Assembly: GCA_024803745.1 (NCBI GenBank)
Contig: JANJXV010000020.1
Location: 18,392,777 to 18,456,776, forward strand
From: Megascapheus bottae
Taxonomy: Eukaryota; Chordata; Mammalia; Rodentia; Geomyidae
Reading direction: 5' to 3'
DNA: 64,000 bases
The number at the start of each line of letters is the position of its first letter. Position 1 is the first letter of the stretch. This document shows positions 10,475 to 21,528 of this stretch, in pieces. Under the pieces are notes generated by a model. The model worked only from the letters and a program-made list of their open reading frames with translations. It had not been told where the DNA came from and did no database searches. The translations under genes were made by a program, and so were the position numbers.

Positions 10475-10806
10475 CAGGATATAGAAACAAAAGCCATATA
10501 ATGAGTGGTTGTTGTCCTTAATGTACTGTGTTATCTCTCATCTCTTTTGCTGTCCCTTGGTTATCTCATATTGTTACAGTATCTCACTTTGTTATCTGAT
10601 ATATTGGGTGTATTTGTATTTGGTTATTTGAAATTAGATAGGGAAGGGGGGAAAACAAGATGAGGGGTGTGAGTCAAAGGGGGGGGGGAAATGGAGACCA
10701 AGACATGAGAAAGGGTATCAATGTATGTGAAGTAATACACCTTCTGTCGGGCAAATATAATGTATCCTTTCTATTAATTTCAGTAAAAATATATGAAAAA
10801 AGAAAA

Positions 10807-11075
10807 AAAGAGAAGAGAAATAACATAGTACATTAATAACAACAGACATAAAATATAAAGCTCTTGTTTCCATAACCCAGAGATCCTTTCATTTAGTTTC
10901 ATCTTATATGACCATATGTTGCCTAAGTTTTGAGCACTTGCAATTCAATGCTAGGAGAGTCCTAGATGTGTACTAATTATTACAAATGATGGAAAACATT
11001 GAGCCTATGTTTCTTTGGATCTGGGTTACTTCACTTAATGATTCTTTCCAAGTCTTTTCATTTTCTTTAAAAAGT
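10807..11075 (-). mobile_element. Older antisense L1 3' end, right part
   Basis: Continues 5308-5557 after copy A: 'aacatagtacattaataac', 'ctttcatttagtttcatctt', then 'cttcacttaatgattctttc', which is the complement of the 3' UTR and of the last ORF2 codons. Same order as in 18800-19010. Confidence 0.8.
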
Positions 11076-11920
11076 TAATACTCTTAGTTTTATACTGGTT
11101 GCTTTTCTTCATTCAACAAATGTTTAATTAAAATACAGCAAGTTCAAACATTCTATGGGAGTAACATTTTATAGTAAGCTTGAGCTAGTATCATGCACAT
11201 TCCACAGTGAGTATGAAAATCATGTTTGAAGAATGTGAAGCCCAAGGTTTAGGGAAAGAACGTTAAAGGGTCAGGAGAATTGGAGAAGGAGAGTCTCCAC
11301 ATGGGTGCTTTTTCTGCTGGAGGTGAGGAAAAGACAGCAGAAGCAATGCTGTCAAGGACTGAATTTCATAACTGAGATCCCAGCACTACAGGGTCTTTGA
11401 CACACAAGTGTGCCAGCTTTAAACATGTGACTACTTCACAATGTGCTGGACATGGTCTAAAACATACTGAGAACTTATAAGATACTTTTCTCTCTTCCAT
11501 AAATCAACAGCCCTGATATTTATGAATTGATCACTTGGCAAGCAAGAAAATATAGGAAGTGTGGTATTCATCCTTCTTTTTGCCTACTGACTCATGTCTT
11601 CCCACAAACATCCTCTTGCCAACTTTCTTCACAAAAGAGTTCAGGTGTGGACATAAGAAACTATGTATAATTTCTTAAGTGCAGTGTTGTCCTTTTACCT
11701 CTTAATCTGAACCTAAACGTGACATGGGACAGTAATGTGAATATTCCTATTTTGAAAGTGAAGAAATAAATAAAGGTGCTAACCTATAAAATTCAGAAAG
11801 TCAGCCATACAAATTGCTACATTTTGTGATTAGATCTCAACACCTGAGAATAATTTTAGGCTTTTCAACTGTTCTATTATAAATTGGGATGGAAATCAAA
11901 GCTCTAAGGGTAGATATACT
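11076..11920. other. Unique noncoding sequence
   Basis: No repeat or gene recognised. Base composition is slightly less AT-rich than the neighbours. Confidence 0.5.
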
Positions 11921-11921
11921 T

Positions 11922-12103
11922 TTTTGCCTGTCCAGGGGTTTGTACTGAGGGCCTGGGCAAAGTCCTTAGACATTTTTTGCTCATGACTAGCATTTTGCCA
12001 TGTGAGACACAGTGCCACTTCTGGCTTTTTCTGTGTATGGAGTACCAGGGCTTTATGCATGTTATGCTAGCACTCTATCACTAGGCCATGCTCCAGGTCC
12101 CAG
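11922..12103 (-). mobile_element. ID-headed composite SINE, antisense
   Basis: On the minus strand: 'atggcctagtgatagagtgc' (tRNA-type A box region), 'aagccctggtactcc', then the right arm 'gccagaagtggcactgtgtc'. The B box is decayed. Confidence 0.8.
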
Positions 12104-12127
12104 GGTAGATGATTTTACTACACTTGT

Positions 12128-12195
12128 TATCTGCCTTTTTTTATTATTACTGTAAAAGTGATGTACAGATGGATTACTGTTGCATAAGTCAGATA
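12128..12195 (-). mobile_element. Short old L1 3' tail, antisense
   Basis: 'attattactgtaaaagtgatgtacagatggattactgttgc' parallels the 'tattgtcacagtaacatatagagggattacagttac' end of other antisense copies. Only the extreme 3' end is present. Confidence 0.45.
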
Positions 12196-14810
12196 CTGAG
12201 ATCAACCTTCTTAATTCACAATAACAAAGCAGAAAATGTATCTAAAATATGTTTTATATAAAATGTGTTTTTCATACGTGTTCATATGAAAAGTTTATTA
12301 ATCCATGTTGCACCTAAGGTTCAGGCATACATATTTAATATGTCATGTGATTCTAATGTATCCTTTTAAAAATAAAATCTAGTCTAGTGGTTCAACAATC
12401 TTAATGTTCAAACAAATGATCTAGATAGAATTCATATTCAATTTCAAATTTTGGACCAGTTAGTTAATGATAGACTGGTAAACCTGTCTCTTATAACACT
12501 ATAATTTGTGACATTTGTCATGTTCCAGGGTGTAATTATTCACTTTCTGGATAATTCCAAGTTAGAAATTTGATGTCCCTCAATTCAAAGTTGTGCACAA
12601 TCAGCTCTCAGTCAGCCTGAGTCAGTTTTAGCATAGCACTGCCTGCAGCCTAAAACTGCGGGTTTTTTTTTTGTTTGTTTGTTTGTTTTTTAAAGAACTC
12701 TCAGGTGATACGAATGCTACTGGCCCACAAACAGCCAAATAATATGAATACAAATACTAAAATATTAAGGCTAATAGTACAATGCTAGATTAAAACAGCA
12801 ACAATATAAGTTTCCTGGTTGAAAATAGATGTTTTTCAGGGAAGCAGTGCTAGGGATTAAACTTAGGTTCTACTGCTAAACTATAAGTCATGCTCAGAGA
12901 TTAATCTTCAGATGATACAAAAATGACATGAGAAAAGTCATAGAACAGAGAATAAACATAATCACAGAGTAATTTTATGTCATTAATTTTTCTTTTTTTT
13001 TTGATGCCTTGGTGTTACTGTGGCAGAGTTAAGTTATTGCAGTAGAGACCCACCTTTCTACAAAATTAGCCATTTATAGAATAACGTGCTGAGTTCTACA
13101 CTAGAGCAATAATAACATTCTTACAATATTCTGATTGCTCTGCTGTGCCTTACATCTGCAGAAAATAAAGCAAACATTATATATGTATATATATACACAT
13201 ACACAAATATCAGCCAACTGCAACTAATAAACTAGGATGTCAACTCATATACAGAGATACACAAAGTAAACACATAGACACACCTGCATGAATACAAATG
13301 CACACAAAACAAATGGCATTCATAAACCAGTTAATTAAGTGAAACATACACGTGAAGGATAAAGGAGGTTTAACAATAAATATGGAAAAATTAAAAATAG
13401 AATCAATATGGTAACTACTTTGAATTTACAATGAATTGACTTTCCCTCAAAACATACCAATGCCCACAATTATTTTATTTATCAAAACTGAGCCAAGAGT
13501 TAGAAGTTGCACTATTTAGTAGCAGAGATTTAAGGGGAAATAGGTTGTCTCTAAGTATAAACTTGCTAAGTAGATTTCAGCAAATTTAAAAGAACTTACA
13601 ATCATAGAAGTAGTAACTTCAGGGAAGAGAAATAATCCTTAGGGTTGAAGGACAAAAGAAAAGTTGGAGGTATTAAATCTTAAAGATTTAGAACAAGTAC
13701 TGAAGCGCAGATCTAAAAGTAACCTGCTTTGTGAGTGTTATTGTCTCTGAAGCGGGTGCAGTGAGTTCTGTGCTTGAGTTAAAAAAAAAAAAAAAAAAGA
13801 AAACAAACAACAACAACAACAAAAAACCTCTGAAAATGGATTCAGTTTCTGCCATAGGATAACTGCTATTGTTATAAAGAAGAGACAAAGAAGCAAGCTA
13901 CAAGAAGCATCAGGAAACCCACAGAAATTAACTACGTAGAGAGCAAATCCCCAGCCTGGCTTGCCTCTTCAATCAATCCTTCTTCCTCAGATCACACTAA
14001 GGGCTGATATCAGCAGAGAATTCAAGGAGAATCAGAAGTGGGGACTGAGGCCTGTCACTCAATCCCAGAGCCATGCTGAGAAGGGTAAGTTTGGAGCTGT
14101 CAGGTTAGTCAATAACTAATGTAAGTTTGCAAAGTGAATAAGTTAAATTCCAAATCTTCAACAAAAAATGTTTTCAGTTGCAAAGGAGAATATACTATCT
14201 AAGGTAATAGGAGAAAATTTTGTTTTGCTGCAAAATTGCCATGCAGAAAATAGATAAAGCACACATCTACTATAATAACAAGGGATGATTCCCTAGAAAT
14301 ATGGACAAATGTTATGAAGAGATGGTTCTCATTAGAGAAAACACAAAAGGACAATAAATTTATGAAGAGGCATTCAAATTCACCATTGTAATGCAGTGCA
14401 AGATAGAGTGGACATCCCCAGTTCACTTGCTTGTGAGTTCTGTGGGGAAAGGGCTCTATAATTTATAAAGGAAAAGAAATATAAACTGTCATAGATTTAT
14501 AAATGCAATGTGGATCATATCCACTAAAATTAAAATTGACATGTTCCTTATCCTAGCAATAAAAGCAGCATGTCCACATTTATCTTTGAGTTTGTTAATA
14601 CATCAAGGAAAACGTGGACATACAGTGCAGAAACGAATGTTGACATAAACAGCTAGTATTGGGGTTCTGTTCTTATTTTCATTTCACAAATAAATCATGA
14701 CAAAGGGCCTCTAACAATAATAATTTAAGAGTTTTGTGGGCTTTGATGTATTTCTCTTCTGTATTATTTGAGGTTCCTTTTAATTAGTCAAAATCTGTTA
14801 TAAAACACAC
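12196..14810. other. Mostly unique noncoding sequence with simple repeats
   Basis: Contains a (GTTT)n patch at 12662-12690, a decayed SINE-like piece near 12832-12900 ('gtgctagggattaaactta'), a TA-rich patch at 13172-13200, and an A-run with (AAC)n at 13780-13826. A stretch near 12995-13090 faintly recalls a mammalian hAT-type repeat but is too decayed to call. No exon seen. Confidence 0.45.
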
Positions 14811-14826
14811 TCTGGCCAGGTTTTTA
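14811..14826. repeat. Target-site duplication of L1 copy C (left)
   Basis: tctggccaggttttta is repeated exactly at 16211-16226. Confidence 0.93.
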
Positions 14827-16210
14827 TTTTTTATTTATTTTCATTTTATTTTGCATGTATTTTTATGGTAATTAATAGAAGGGTTACATTATATTTGCCA
14901 GAGAGAAGGTGCATTACTTCACACACATTGATACCCTTTCTCATGTCTTGGTCCCCATTTCCCTCCCCCCCACGTCCCTCATCTTGTTTTCCCCCTTCTC
15001 TATCCAACTTCAAATAACCAGATACGCATATATACAATATATCAGATAACAAGGTGAAATACTGTAACAATATGGGATAACCAAGGGACAGCAAAAGAGA
15101 TGAGAGATAACATAGTACATTAAGGACAACAATCACTCATTATATGGCTTTTGTTTCTATATCCTGGAGGTCCTTTCATTTAGCGTAATTCTATATGGCC
15201 TTATGTATCTAGGTTTTGTTCCACTGTAAATCTCTGCTAGGAGAGCCCAAGGTTCCTACTGATTATGACAAATGAGGGAAACCATTGAGCCTATGTTCCT
15301 TTGAGTCTGGCTTACTTCACTTATTTTTTTCTGTCTTTCCATTTCCTTACAAATGGGATTATGCCATTCTTTCTGACAGCAGCATAGAATTCCATTGTGT
15401 ATACACACCACATCTTGTTGATCCATTCATCAACTGAGGGGAATCTGGGTTGGTTCCATGACTTTGCTATGATAAATAGTGCTGCAATGAACATCTTTGT
15501 GTTAATGGATTTAGTAGTCTTGTTTTTGGACCATTAGGTAAATGCCAAGTAGTGGAATTGCTGGGTCATAGGGGAGCTCTATGTTTAGTCTTTTGAGGAA
15601 CTGCCTTACTGCTTTCCAGAGTGGTTGAACAAGTTTGCACTCCCACCAACAGTGTAGTAGTGATCCCTCCTGGCCACATCCCCTCCAGCATCTGTTGTTA
15701 TTAGATTTCTTGATCCTGGCCATTCTAACTGGAGTGAGGTAGAATTTTAGAGTTATTTTGATTTACATTTCTTTTACGACCAGAGATGTTGAGCATTTCT
15801 TCATGTGTCTATAGGCCATTTTTGTTTCTTCTTCAGAGAAGACTCTCTTTAAGTCTTTGGACCATCTTGTAATGGGATGGTTGTTACTTTGGAGATTAGT
15901 TTTGGAGTGATTCAATTTTTTGAGCTGTTGATATATTTTAGATATGAGGCCTTTGTCCATTGTATGGTTGGTGAAGATCTCCCACTCTGTAGGCTTCCTA
16001 ATTAATTTACTAACTATGTCCTTTGTCCTTTGCTCTGCAGTTTAACGCAGTCCCACTTATCCAGACTTTCTCTGATTTGTTGTGATTTTTGGTCCTTATT
16101 AAGAAAGTTTTGACCTGTGCCAAAGAGACCTAGTGTATCTCCTATTCTTTCTTGTAAATTTTCAGTGTATCTGCTTTTACCTCGAGGTCTTTGATCCATT
16201 TGGAGTTCAT
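14827..16210 (-). mobile_element. L1 copy C: 5'-truncated, antisense
   Basis: A perfect 16-bp duplication flanks 1,384 bp. The left end is T-rich (the poly-A on the minus strand), then the 3' UTR complement, then the ORF2 end. It is one of the cleanest insertions, with modest divergence from copies B and F. A 96-codon open stretch on the minus strand (14846-15136) is the 3' UTR frame discussed in the findings. Confidence 0.95.
15256..16210 (-). pseudogene. L1 ORF2 C-terminal remnant, copy C
   Basis: Minus-strand reading gives the last ~310 codons of ORF2p, the C-terminal segment after the reverse transcriptase that is needed for RNA binding. Open pieces are 16014-16199, 15763-15960 and 15511-15723. 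The last includes R-C-W-R-G-C-G-Q-E-G and H-C-W-W-E-C, the conserved cysteine-containing block. The pieces lie in different frames, so small indels and stops separate them. The end N-Q-stop (or its equivalent) is at 15256. Truncation came from incomplete reverse transcription, as the target duplication starts directly at the broken 5' end. Confidence 0.88.
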
Positions 16211-16226
16211 TCTGGCCAGGTTTTTA

Positions 16227-16455
16227 ATAATGTGGGGAGCATGAGCAGACAAAAGAAGGAAGTTATATGATGGAAGAACAAATTCTAAAGCATAAAAAAA
16301 TTGATTTCTGTAAATTCCTCTTTGCGTGTATATGTATGTAATGCTTGAATAAATTTTAAAAAAGTATGATGTGAAAGAATTAAACAATGTAGCTAATGCA
16401 TAAAATGTAGATTTATATAGATAGTGAGATTATATTTTAGTAAAACAATAAACAG
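16227..16455. other. Unique AT-rich sequence
   Basis: Nothing recognised. Confidence 0.4.
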
Positions 16456-16530
16456 CAAAACAGCATATATTGAATGTCTGCTATGTGCCAGGCAGGGTTC
16501 CAGCATCTTTTCAAACTGAATATATCACTG
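16456..16530 (-). mobile_element. MIR fragment, antisense
   Basis: 'tattgaatgtctgctatgtg' and 'ccaggcagggttccagcat' follow the complement of the MIR 3' region (ancient mammalian CORE-SINE). Confidence 0.6.
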
Positions 16531-16684
16531 TTAATCTATCGTATGTAAGTAAATGCTGGGAATTGATGTGGACATTGGGAAAGGGCATATGTTTAATCTT
16601 GGGAGATTCTGTTGCCAGATAGTCAAGATTTTGTTGAAATGCTGGATCGGCTTCTAACCAGATGGAAAACCTTCCCTGTTCGAA

Positions 16685-16850
16685 CAAATTATATAAAATC
16701 TCTGGACTTTATTTTTTTCATCTATAAAATAGGGTAGTATTACCACTTTTATTATAGCCTTTAGAAAAATAAATGATATAATCTATATTGGCTAGAACTT
16801 TTGGAATATAATCAGTATTCAATAAATATCAGTGATGATGATAAGGATTA
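16685..16850 (+). mobile_element. MIR fragment
   Basis: 'tttttttcatctataaaata' and 'gggtagtattacc', then 'ataaatgatataatc' and 'tcagtattcaataaat' follow the MIR order (CTCATCTGTAAAATGGG ... AATGAGTTAATAC ... CTCAATAAAT). Diverged but colinear over about 160 bp. Confidence 0.7.
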
Positions 16851-16890
16851 TGATGATAATGTTGATGATGATGATGTTTATGATGACTAT
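16826..16890. repeat. Imperfect (GAT)n repeat
   Basis: Degenerate GAT/GATAAT units directly after the MIR 3' end, a common place for microsatellite growth. Confidence 0.8.
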
Positions 16891-18240
16891 AAACATGAAA
16901 GAAAGAAGTTCCCTAACTAGGGCCACGTAATTCCACTTTGTTTTACCTTAGTATTTTCCTCTACTTACCTAAAGGAAATGACTAAATTGTTGCCAGCTCA
17001 TATATCCATATTAAATATTGTAGTTTGATGATTCCCTTTTGATGGACTATTATTTCTAATATTACATTTACATTACTCACTATTCATGCTTCCAGGGTGA
17101 TGTTCATAATATCCACTTTTAAACCAACATGCTGTGTCAAGACTAGGTATAGTTCCTTATATTTTTCCCCTCTTCAAATAATAACTGACTTAATCTTTTT
17201 TCATTTTTAGTAAATTTTATTTAAACCTACTGCAAATATCTTTATTCTGCCTCTGAGAACTTCTTTATTCCATTTTCTATACACTCAGAGAGATTTAGGC
17301 ATTGCTCTGGCAAGATATTGGGATGGACAGAGAAGATAAAGCAATAGCCAAGACAAGTATAATCCCTGTGCCAAGTTCCATTAAAGGCTTTACAGTCAAA
17401 TGTTTAAGTAGATAGAAATGCAAGAGATATAGGGCATATTGACATTTTCTGATGAAGAAGCTGTTACTATTCTGTAGAATGCTTGATTTGGGCATTACTT
17501 GAAAAGATTTCTGGATTTCAGTGTTTGAAATCTCTATTAATGTTCATGTTCTGTATTCTAAAGTAAACTTTGTGTTCCATTTCGTGTTTCTTTTCATTTT
17601 TTCTGCCATATTTTGATATCATTGTTTCATTAGCATTGTAAAATAACCTGAGTACTTTTTTCTGAAATTGATCAAACATCATTGCCATTCTGTGTCTTCT
17701 GAAGGTTGAGAGGACTCATTCACAAAGCCATCTGTTTCCAGCATCTGTTTCTGAGGCTAGATTTCCAGCTATTTCTGTTACTTCCCTCCATTTCTTCTTG
17801 GTTCTACTCAGGGTTATTTATTTCTTCCTTCAATATTGTTAAATTACAATCTCCTGGAGCATTGTTCTTTGAACAAAGACTGAGTGCTACTTTGCTGTGG
17901 GTTTTGTTGTGCCTTACTACAACAAATGCAGAAGGTGCTGCAGGTTTCTTCTAGTGACAGGTAGATTTCCCTTTGTTCTTTCGCAGGGGTCTACTACACA
18001 CTGGGATGAATACAGTGTGTGACTGCTGTGGGAAGAAGCTAAACACTGTGGAATGGGCATGAGTTTTGTAAATTTTTGTCTGCAGATGTCTAGTGAACTC
18101 TCAAACAGGCAATACTAATATGTACAATAATCTTTACAGTAGATTCTATTACATGTGTCCTTCTGACCTACCATTCATATATTCTCTTTGTCTCTAAATC
18201 TCCACAAATTATCTTGTCACTTTTTTCAAACTTATTTTCA
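16891..18240. other. Unique noncoding sequence
   Basis: No repeat recognised. The 82-codon open stretch at 17706-17954 is hydrophobic but has no family resemblance and no convincing splice or start context. Confidence 0.45.
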
Positions 18241-18244
18241 TGTT

Positions 18245-18455
18245 TGTTTCTTGTAAGTGCTGTGATTGAGGCTTTAATTCCAAAGCTGCATGAACTCGCT
18301 TTGTAGTTTGACTCAAGGCTGGTGTTTCACCACTTGAGGCACATATTCTGTGTATCTCAGATTAGTCTTCCCAGGCTAGCCTCAAATCTTGATCCCTAGA
18401 TATCAGCCTCCTGAAAAGCTAAGGTTATAGGCATGAGTCACAGGTGCCCAGCTAT
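18245..18455 (-). mobile_element. B1-headed composite SINE, antisense
   Basis: The right end 'cataggcatgagtcacagg' style text ('ggttataggcatgagtcaca', 'ggtgcccagct') is the complement of the B1-like head, and the left part is the complement of the right arm ('gactcaaggctggtgtttca'). Well diverged. Confidence 0.75.
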
Positions 18456-18540
18456 TTTGTTTACTCTGGCTGTTGAATTTTCTTCCTTGGCAAAATTTTT
18501 CAAAATTATTATCCACATATTGATTCAGTTATCTGTGGTA

Positions 18541-18551
18541 CCAAACCTACT
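18541..18551. repeat. Target duplication of the 18552-19227 L1 (left)
   Basis: ccaaacctact pairs with ccaaacctgct at 19228-19238, 10 of 11 identical. Confidence 0.65.
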
Positions 18552-19227
18552 CTACTTTGAAAATTGTATTTTATTGTCACAGTAACATATAGAGGGATTA
18601 CAGTTACATTTTTCAGGTAGTGGGTACATTACTTCTTGAACACTGCCATACCTTCTCATATTTTTCTCCCACTTACCCTCCCCTCACCCCTTTCTAGTCA
18701 TCTTGTTTTTCCCCTTATCTTCCCTATTTGAAATAAACAAATGTATATATTGCATATCAGGTAACAAAGTCAGATAGAGTAAGAACATGAGAAAACCATA
18801 AAGGGGAAAACAGAGAAAAGAAATAACTTCACATAGTACATTAGGAACAACAATCACCAAGATAGATAAACCTTTTGTTTACCCTATCCTGGAGTTCATT
18901 TCCTTTGGCCTCATACTATAAGACCTTACGTGCATAGCTTTGAGCTATTGTGTTCTTCTGCAGGAGAAACATAGATGTATACTAATAATTCCAAGTGATA
19001 GGAAAGCATGGAACTAAACTACCAGCATAACCAAGTTCATTGAAGCATTATTTACCATAGCTAAGACATGGAACCAACCCAGATGTCCCTCAGTAGATGA
19101 ATGGGTCAAGAAGATGTAGTATTTATACACAATGAGATTCTATGCTGCCATAGGAAAGAATGACACTGTCCCATTTGTAAGGAAATGCAAAGGCTTGGAA
19201 AATCATATTAAGTGAAGTAAGCCACAC
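18552..19227 (-). mobile_element. Antisense L1 3' end with a 5' inversion
   Basis: 18552-19012 is the complement of the 3' UTR, ending with the complement of 'ccatgctttcctatcactt'. From about 19013 the strand switches: 'agcattatttaccatagcta', 'agatgtccctcag' and 'cattaagtgaagtaagcc'-like text read forward as the ORF2 tail. In an ordinary copy these two blocks adjoin in the same direction, so the 5' block was inverted on insertion, the twin-priming product. Confidence 0.85.
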
Positions 19228-19238
19228 CCAAACCTGCT

Positions 19239-20690
19239 GTTACATAGTTAATATTCTTTCAGTATTTTACGAAGTATACCCTTGTTCCCTTTTATATTGC
19301 AATTTTCTTTCCATCAACTTCTATTTATACCTTAACTCTTTATAAGTAAATATGATAACTTTTTAGATTTTTGATGCTTATGGTTTTTGTAATGTAGTTT
19401 TATAAATTTATGTAGAAATCCATTTTCCTATGAATACTCTTAAAAAAACCTTCTACATGTTCTTCCTATTCATTTATTCCATCTTTTTTTACAGTTTATT
19501 CAGGGTGAGGAAAAGGATATGTTTTCTTCCAGACTGTTTTGATATATAGTATCCCCAAATTGGATGGCACATAAAATTACATAGGTGCTGAAATAGCTTA
19601 TTCTCTTTTTCAAATTTGTGATTGAAGGTTTCTTTCTTTCCCTGTTAATTCCTATTCTTGGGGACAATTAGATCACTGTCTCATTTGATCCTCTCTATCT
19701 TTTTATGATACTCTTGGATGATAATGGCCTATTATTAAGAGCAGCTATTGTTCCACAATATTTTTGCATTGCCATCCTTTCCTTTGACTATTTACATTAT
19801 TATGGTGACATCAATCAGGAAAATATCCATATATTTTTACCTATATAGTCCAGTTAATAAAATAAACCCAGAGATATATAATAATTTGTAATAATTTACC
19901 ATTGTCATGAATGGGAAGGAAGTGCACAAATAAAGCAATACACAAATTTATACATGAAGCCTTACTATTTTCTCATGTTGGTGTGTTGGCAAATTTTTCC
20001 TACATTATAGGCTTGCTTATATAATTGGAATTAGCATGTAACAAAAATGTACATTTAAGCCTTTTAAAAAAGGCCTTTCACTGCCATTTAAGAGAAGCCT
20101 TTAGAATGGAAACAAGGAAAACATTCAGGGCCTGTATTTGTAAAGCACACACCACAAACCAGGGTGGAATTAATATATCACATAACAAAGACTGAGAAAG
20201 GAAAATGATAAGGAGTCATTGGACATTCCACTTTAAGGTTACTGTCTTTCCTTGAGTCAATTAGTGACTATTGGACATTTTATAATTGAGAGCCTGATGA
20301 TAAAATGTGAACATGGAATCTGAAACATGAATGATCTAGTGTATGTTTTCTTTGTTTCTTCTTCTTAACTTCTGACTTCAGTGGAGAATGAAGGACTAAT
20401 GGAAATATATGTAAATGAATATAAAATTTTAAAGCCCTTTGCTGATTTCTTGGCCCCCAAGATATTATCTTAACTATACATATAGTGATCTTAAACTGTG
20501 AAGGTTTGAAAAATGGGCAGATAGCAACTTCTGAAATTATGCTGAAAGTAATATGTGTTTCAGGTCAAACAATATGATAAAGTGAAATGACAAAAACAGA
20601 AGCCAATGAGATGCAGTTTCCTGTCAAATGTTGACTTGGGCTGATTTTGGATAGAGACTGGTTACTTTAGTGAACTTGTTAAGTCATATC
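19239..20690. other. Unique AT-rich noncoding sequence
   Basis: No gene or repeat family recognised. Confidence 0.5.
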
Positions 20691-20694
20691 ATTA

Positions 20695-20890
20695 AAATAA
20701 TAGAGTGAATATTATCCATAATGGAAAAGGAATCTTGGCATTTGAGTCAACATGAAATAAAACTAGGGATCATTATACCAAGTAAAATGTCAGGAGTAAA
20801 TAGATAAGCACCATGTGATTGTAGTAATATATGGGATCTAAAAAAAAAAAATCCTCAGAAGTTGAGAGCAGGAAGATCAGTGGAAGAATG
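20695..20890 (+). mobile_element. Ancient L1 ORF2 end/3' UTR (L1M-like)
   Basis: 'ataccaagtaaaatgtcagg', 'agataagcaccatgtgattg', 'atatgggatctaaaaaa' and 'agaagttgagagcag' follow the order of the old mammalian L1 3' region (end of ORF2, the 'ggaatctaaaaaag' stretch, then 'gaagtagagagtaga'). Confidence 0.6.
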
Positions 20891-20910
20891 GCGGCGGTTC
20901 AGTGTGAGAC

Positions 20911-21522
20911 TGTAAGGGAGCAAAATTCTGTTCCCTTTTTAATATTCCACCAAATAAACCTCAAAGGCTGCCCAAGGGACTTTCGCCCCTCCCCGGGGCA
21001 TAGGACAAAGCCTATGTCCTGTTATATGAAAACTGCAGCTGGCCGGCAGCTATCCTATCCAGGCCTTAAAAGGGACGAACGGAATGTGCCGACTCTATAC
21101 CAGGCACTTCCTCCAGGCCATGCTAAGGTACGCGACTCAGCACGTGTACCTCGAGTAGCCCATATTTGGTCATGCTAAATGATTGGTTAATGCATATGAT
21201 CTGTTCTAGATGGATTGGCTGCCTGCGTGCAGACCACACTGTAATGCTTTAAAATTATTGGCTGTCAATGCGTGGGCTCTGTGGTAACTGACGGTATGGC
21301 CCTATATAAGATCCTCTCCAAAAAGCCTCGGGACTCTCAGCCACTGACCCAAACCTCATGGATCTCGAGGTCACATGTACCTGAGAGCCCAAGCATGCCC
21401 GAATAAAGCTCGCTCTTGCTTTTGCATAAGAAGCGTCTCTTGGTGTCTTCCATTAAACGGGAGTTCTGCTATCCTTAAAAGACGTACTGAGCTCCTGCCA
21501 AGATTCATGTACTGGCAGTGCA
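20911..21522 (+). mobile_element. ERV LTR, class I (gammaretrovirus-like), sense
   Basis: A GC-richer block with a TATA box (tatataag, 21303-21310) and an AATAAA at 21402-21407 followed by 'gctcgctcttgcttttgc', the U3-R-U5 order of ERV1 LTRs. Upstream are CCAAT-like 'gattggttaatg' and 'gattggctgcctgc' motifs. The ends are uncertain: gagac occurs just outside both proposed ends (20906-20910 and 21524-21528), a possible 5-bp duplication. No gag, pol or env follows, so it is probably a solo LTR, or the 5' remnant of a lost provirus. Confidence 0.7.
21303..21310 (+). promoter_or_regulatory. TATA box of the ERV LTR
   Basis: tatataag, 92 bp before the AATAAA signal, preceded by two CCAAT-type motifs. 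Confidence 0.7.
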
Positions 21523-21528
21523 GGAGAC

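Larger units (their letters stand above)
5558..10806 (+). mobile_element. L1 copy A: long, internally deleted LINE-1
   Basis: Flanked by a 12-bp direct repeat, aaagagaagaga, at 5546-5557 and 10807-10818 (low complexity, so the exact ends carry some doubt). Order: 5' UTR 5558-7048, ORF1 remnant 7049-8058, ORF2 remnant 8059-10059, 3' UTR 10060-10806, the last interrupted by a solo LTR. The 5' UTR begins about 110 bp inside the one in copy B, so it is slightly 5'-truncated. The junction at 8058/8059 joins ORF1 to the middle of ORF2, which removes the ORF1 end, the endonuclease and the first part of the reverse transcriptase. Not mobile. Confidence 0.9.

Noticed and set aside
10318..10521. 67-codon open stretch of higher GC
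   Set aside because: It runs from the solo LTR across the duplication into the L1 3' UTR, so it is not a gene.
12995..13090. Stretch recalling a mammalian hAT-type repeat
   Set aside because: Only a faint resemblance ('gtggcagagttaagttattg') with no terminal repeats visible, so not listed as an element.
17706..17954. 82-codon hydrophobic open stretch
   Set aside because: No start context, no splice support, and no recognised family.
20831..21178. 115-codon open stretch starting M-G-S-K-K-K-K
   Set aside because: It starts in an ancient L1 3' UTR and continues into the ERV LTR U3 region. No known protein is recognised and it crosses a repeat border.
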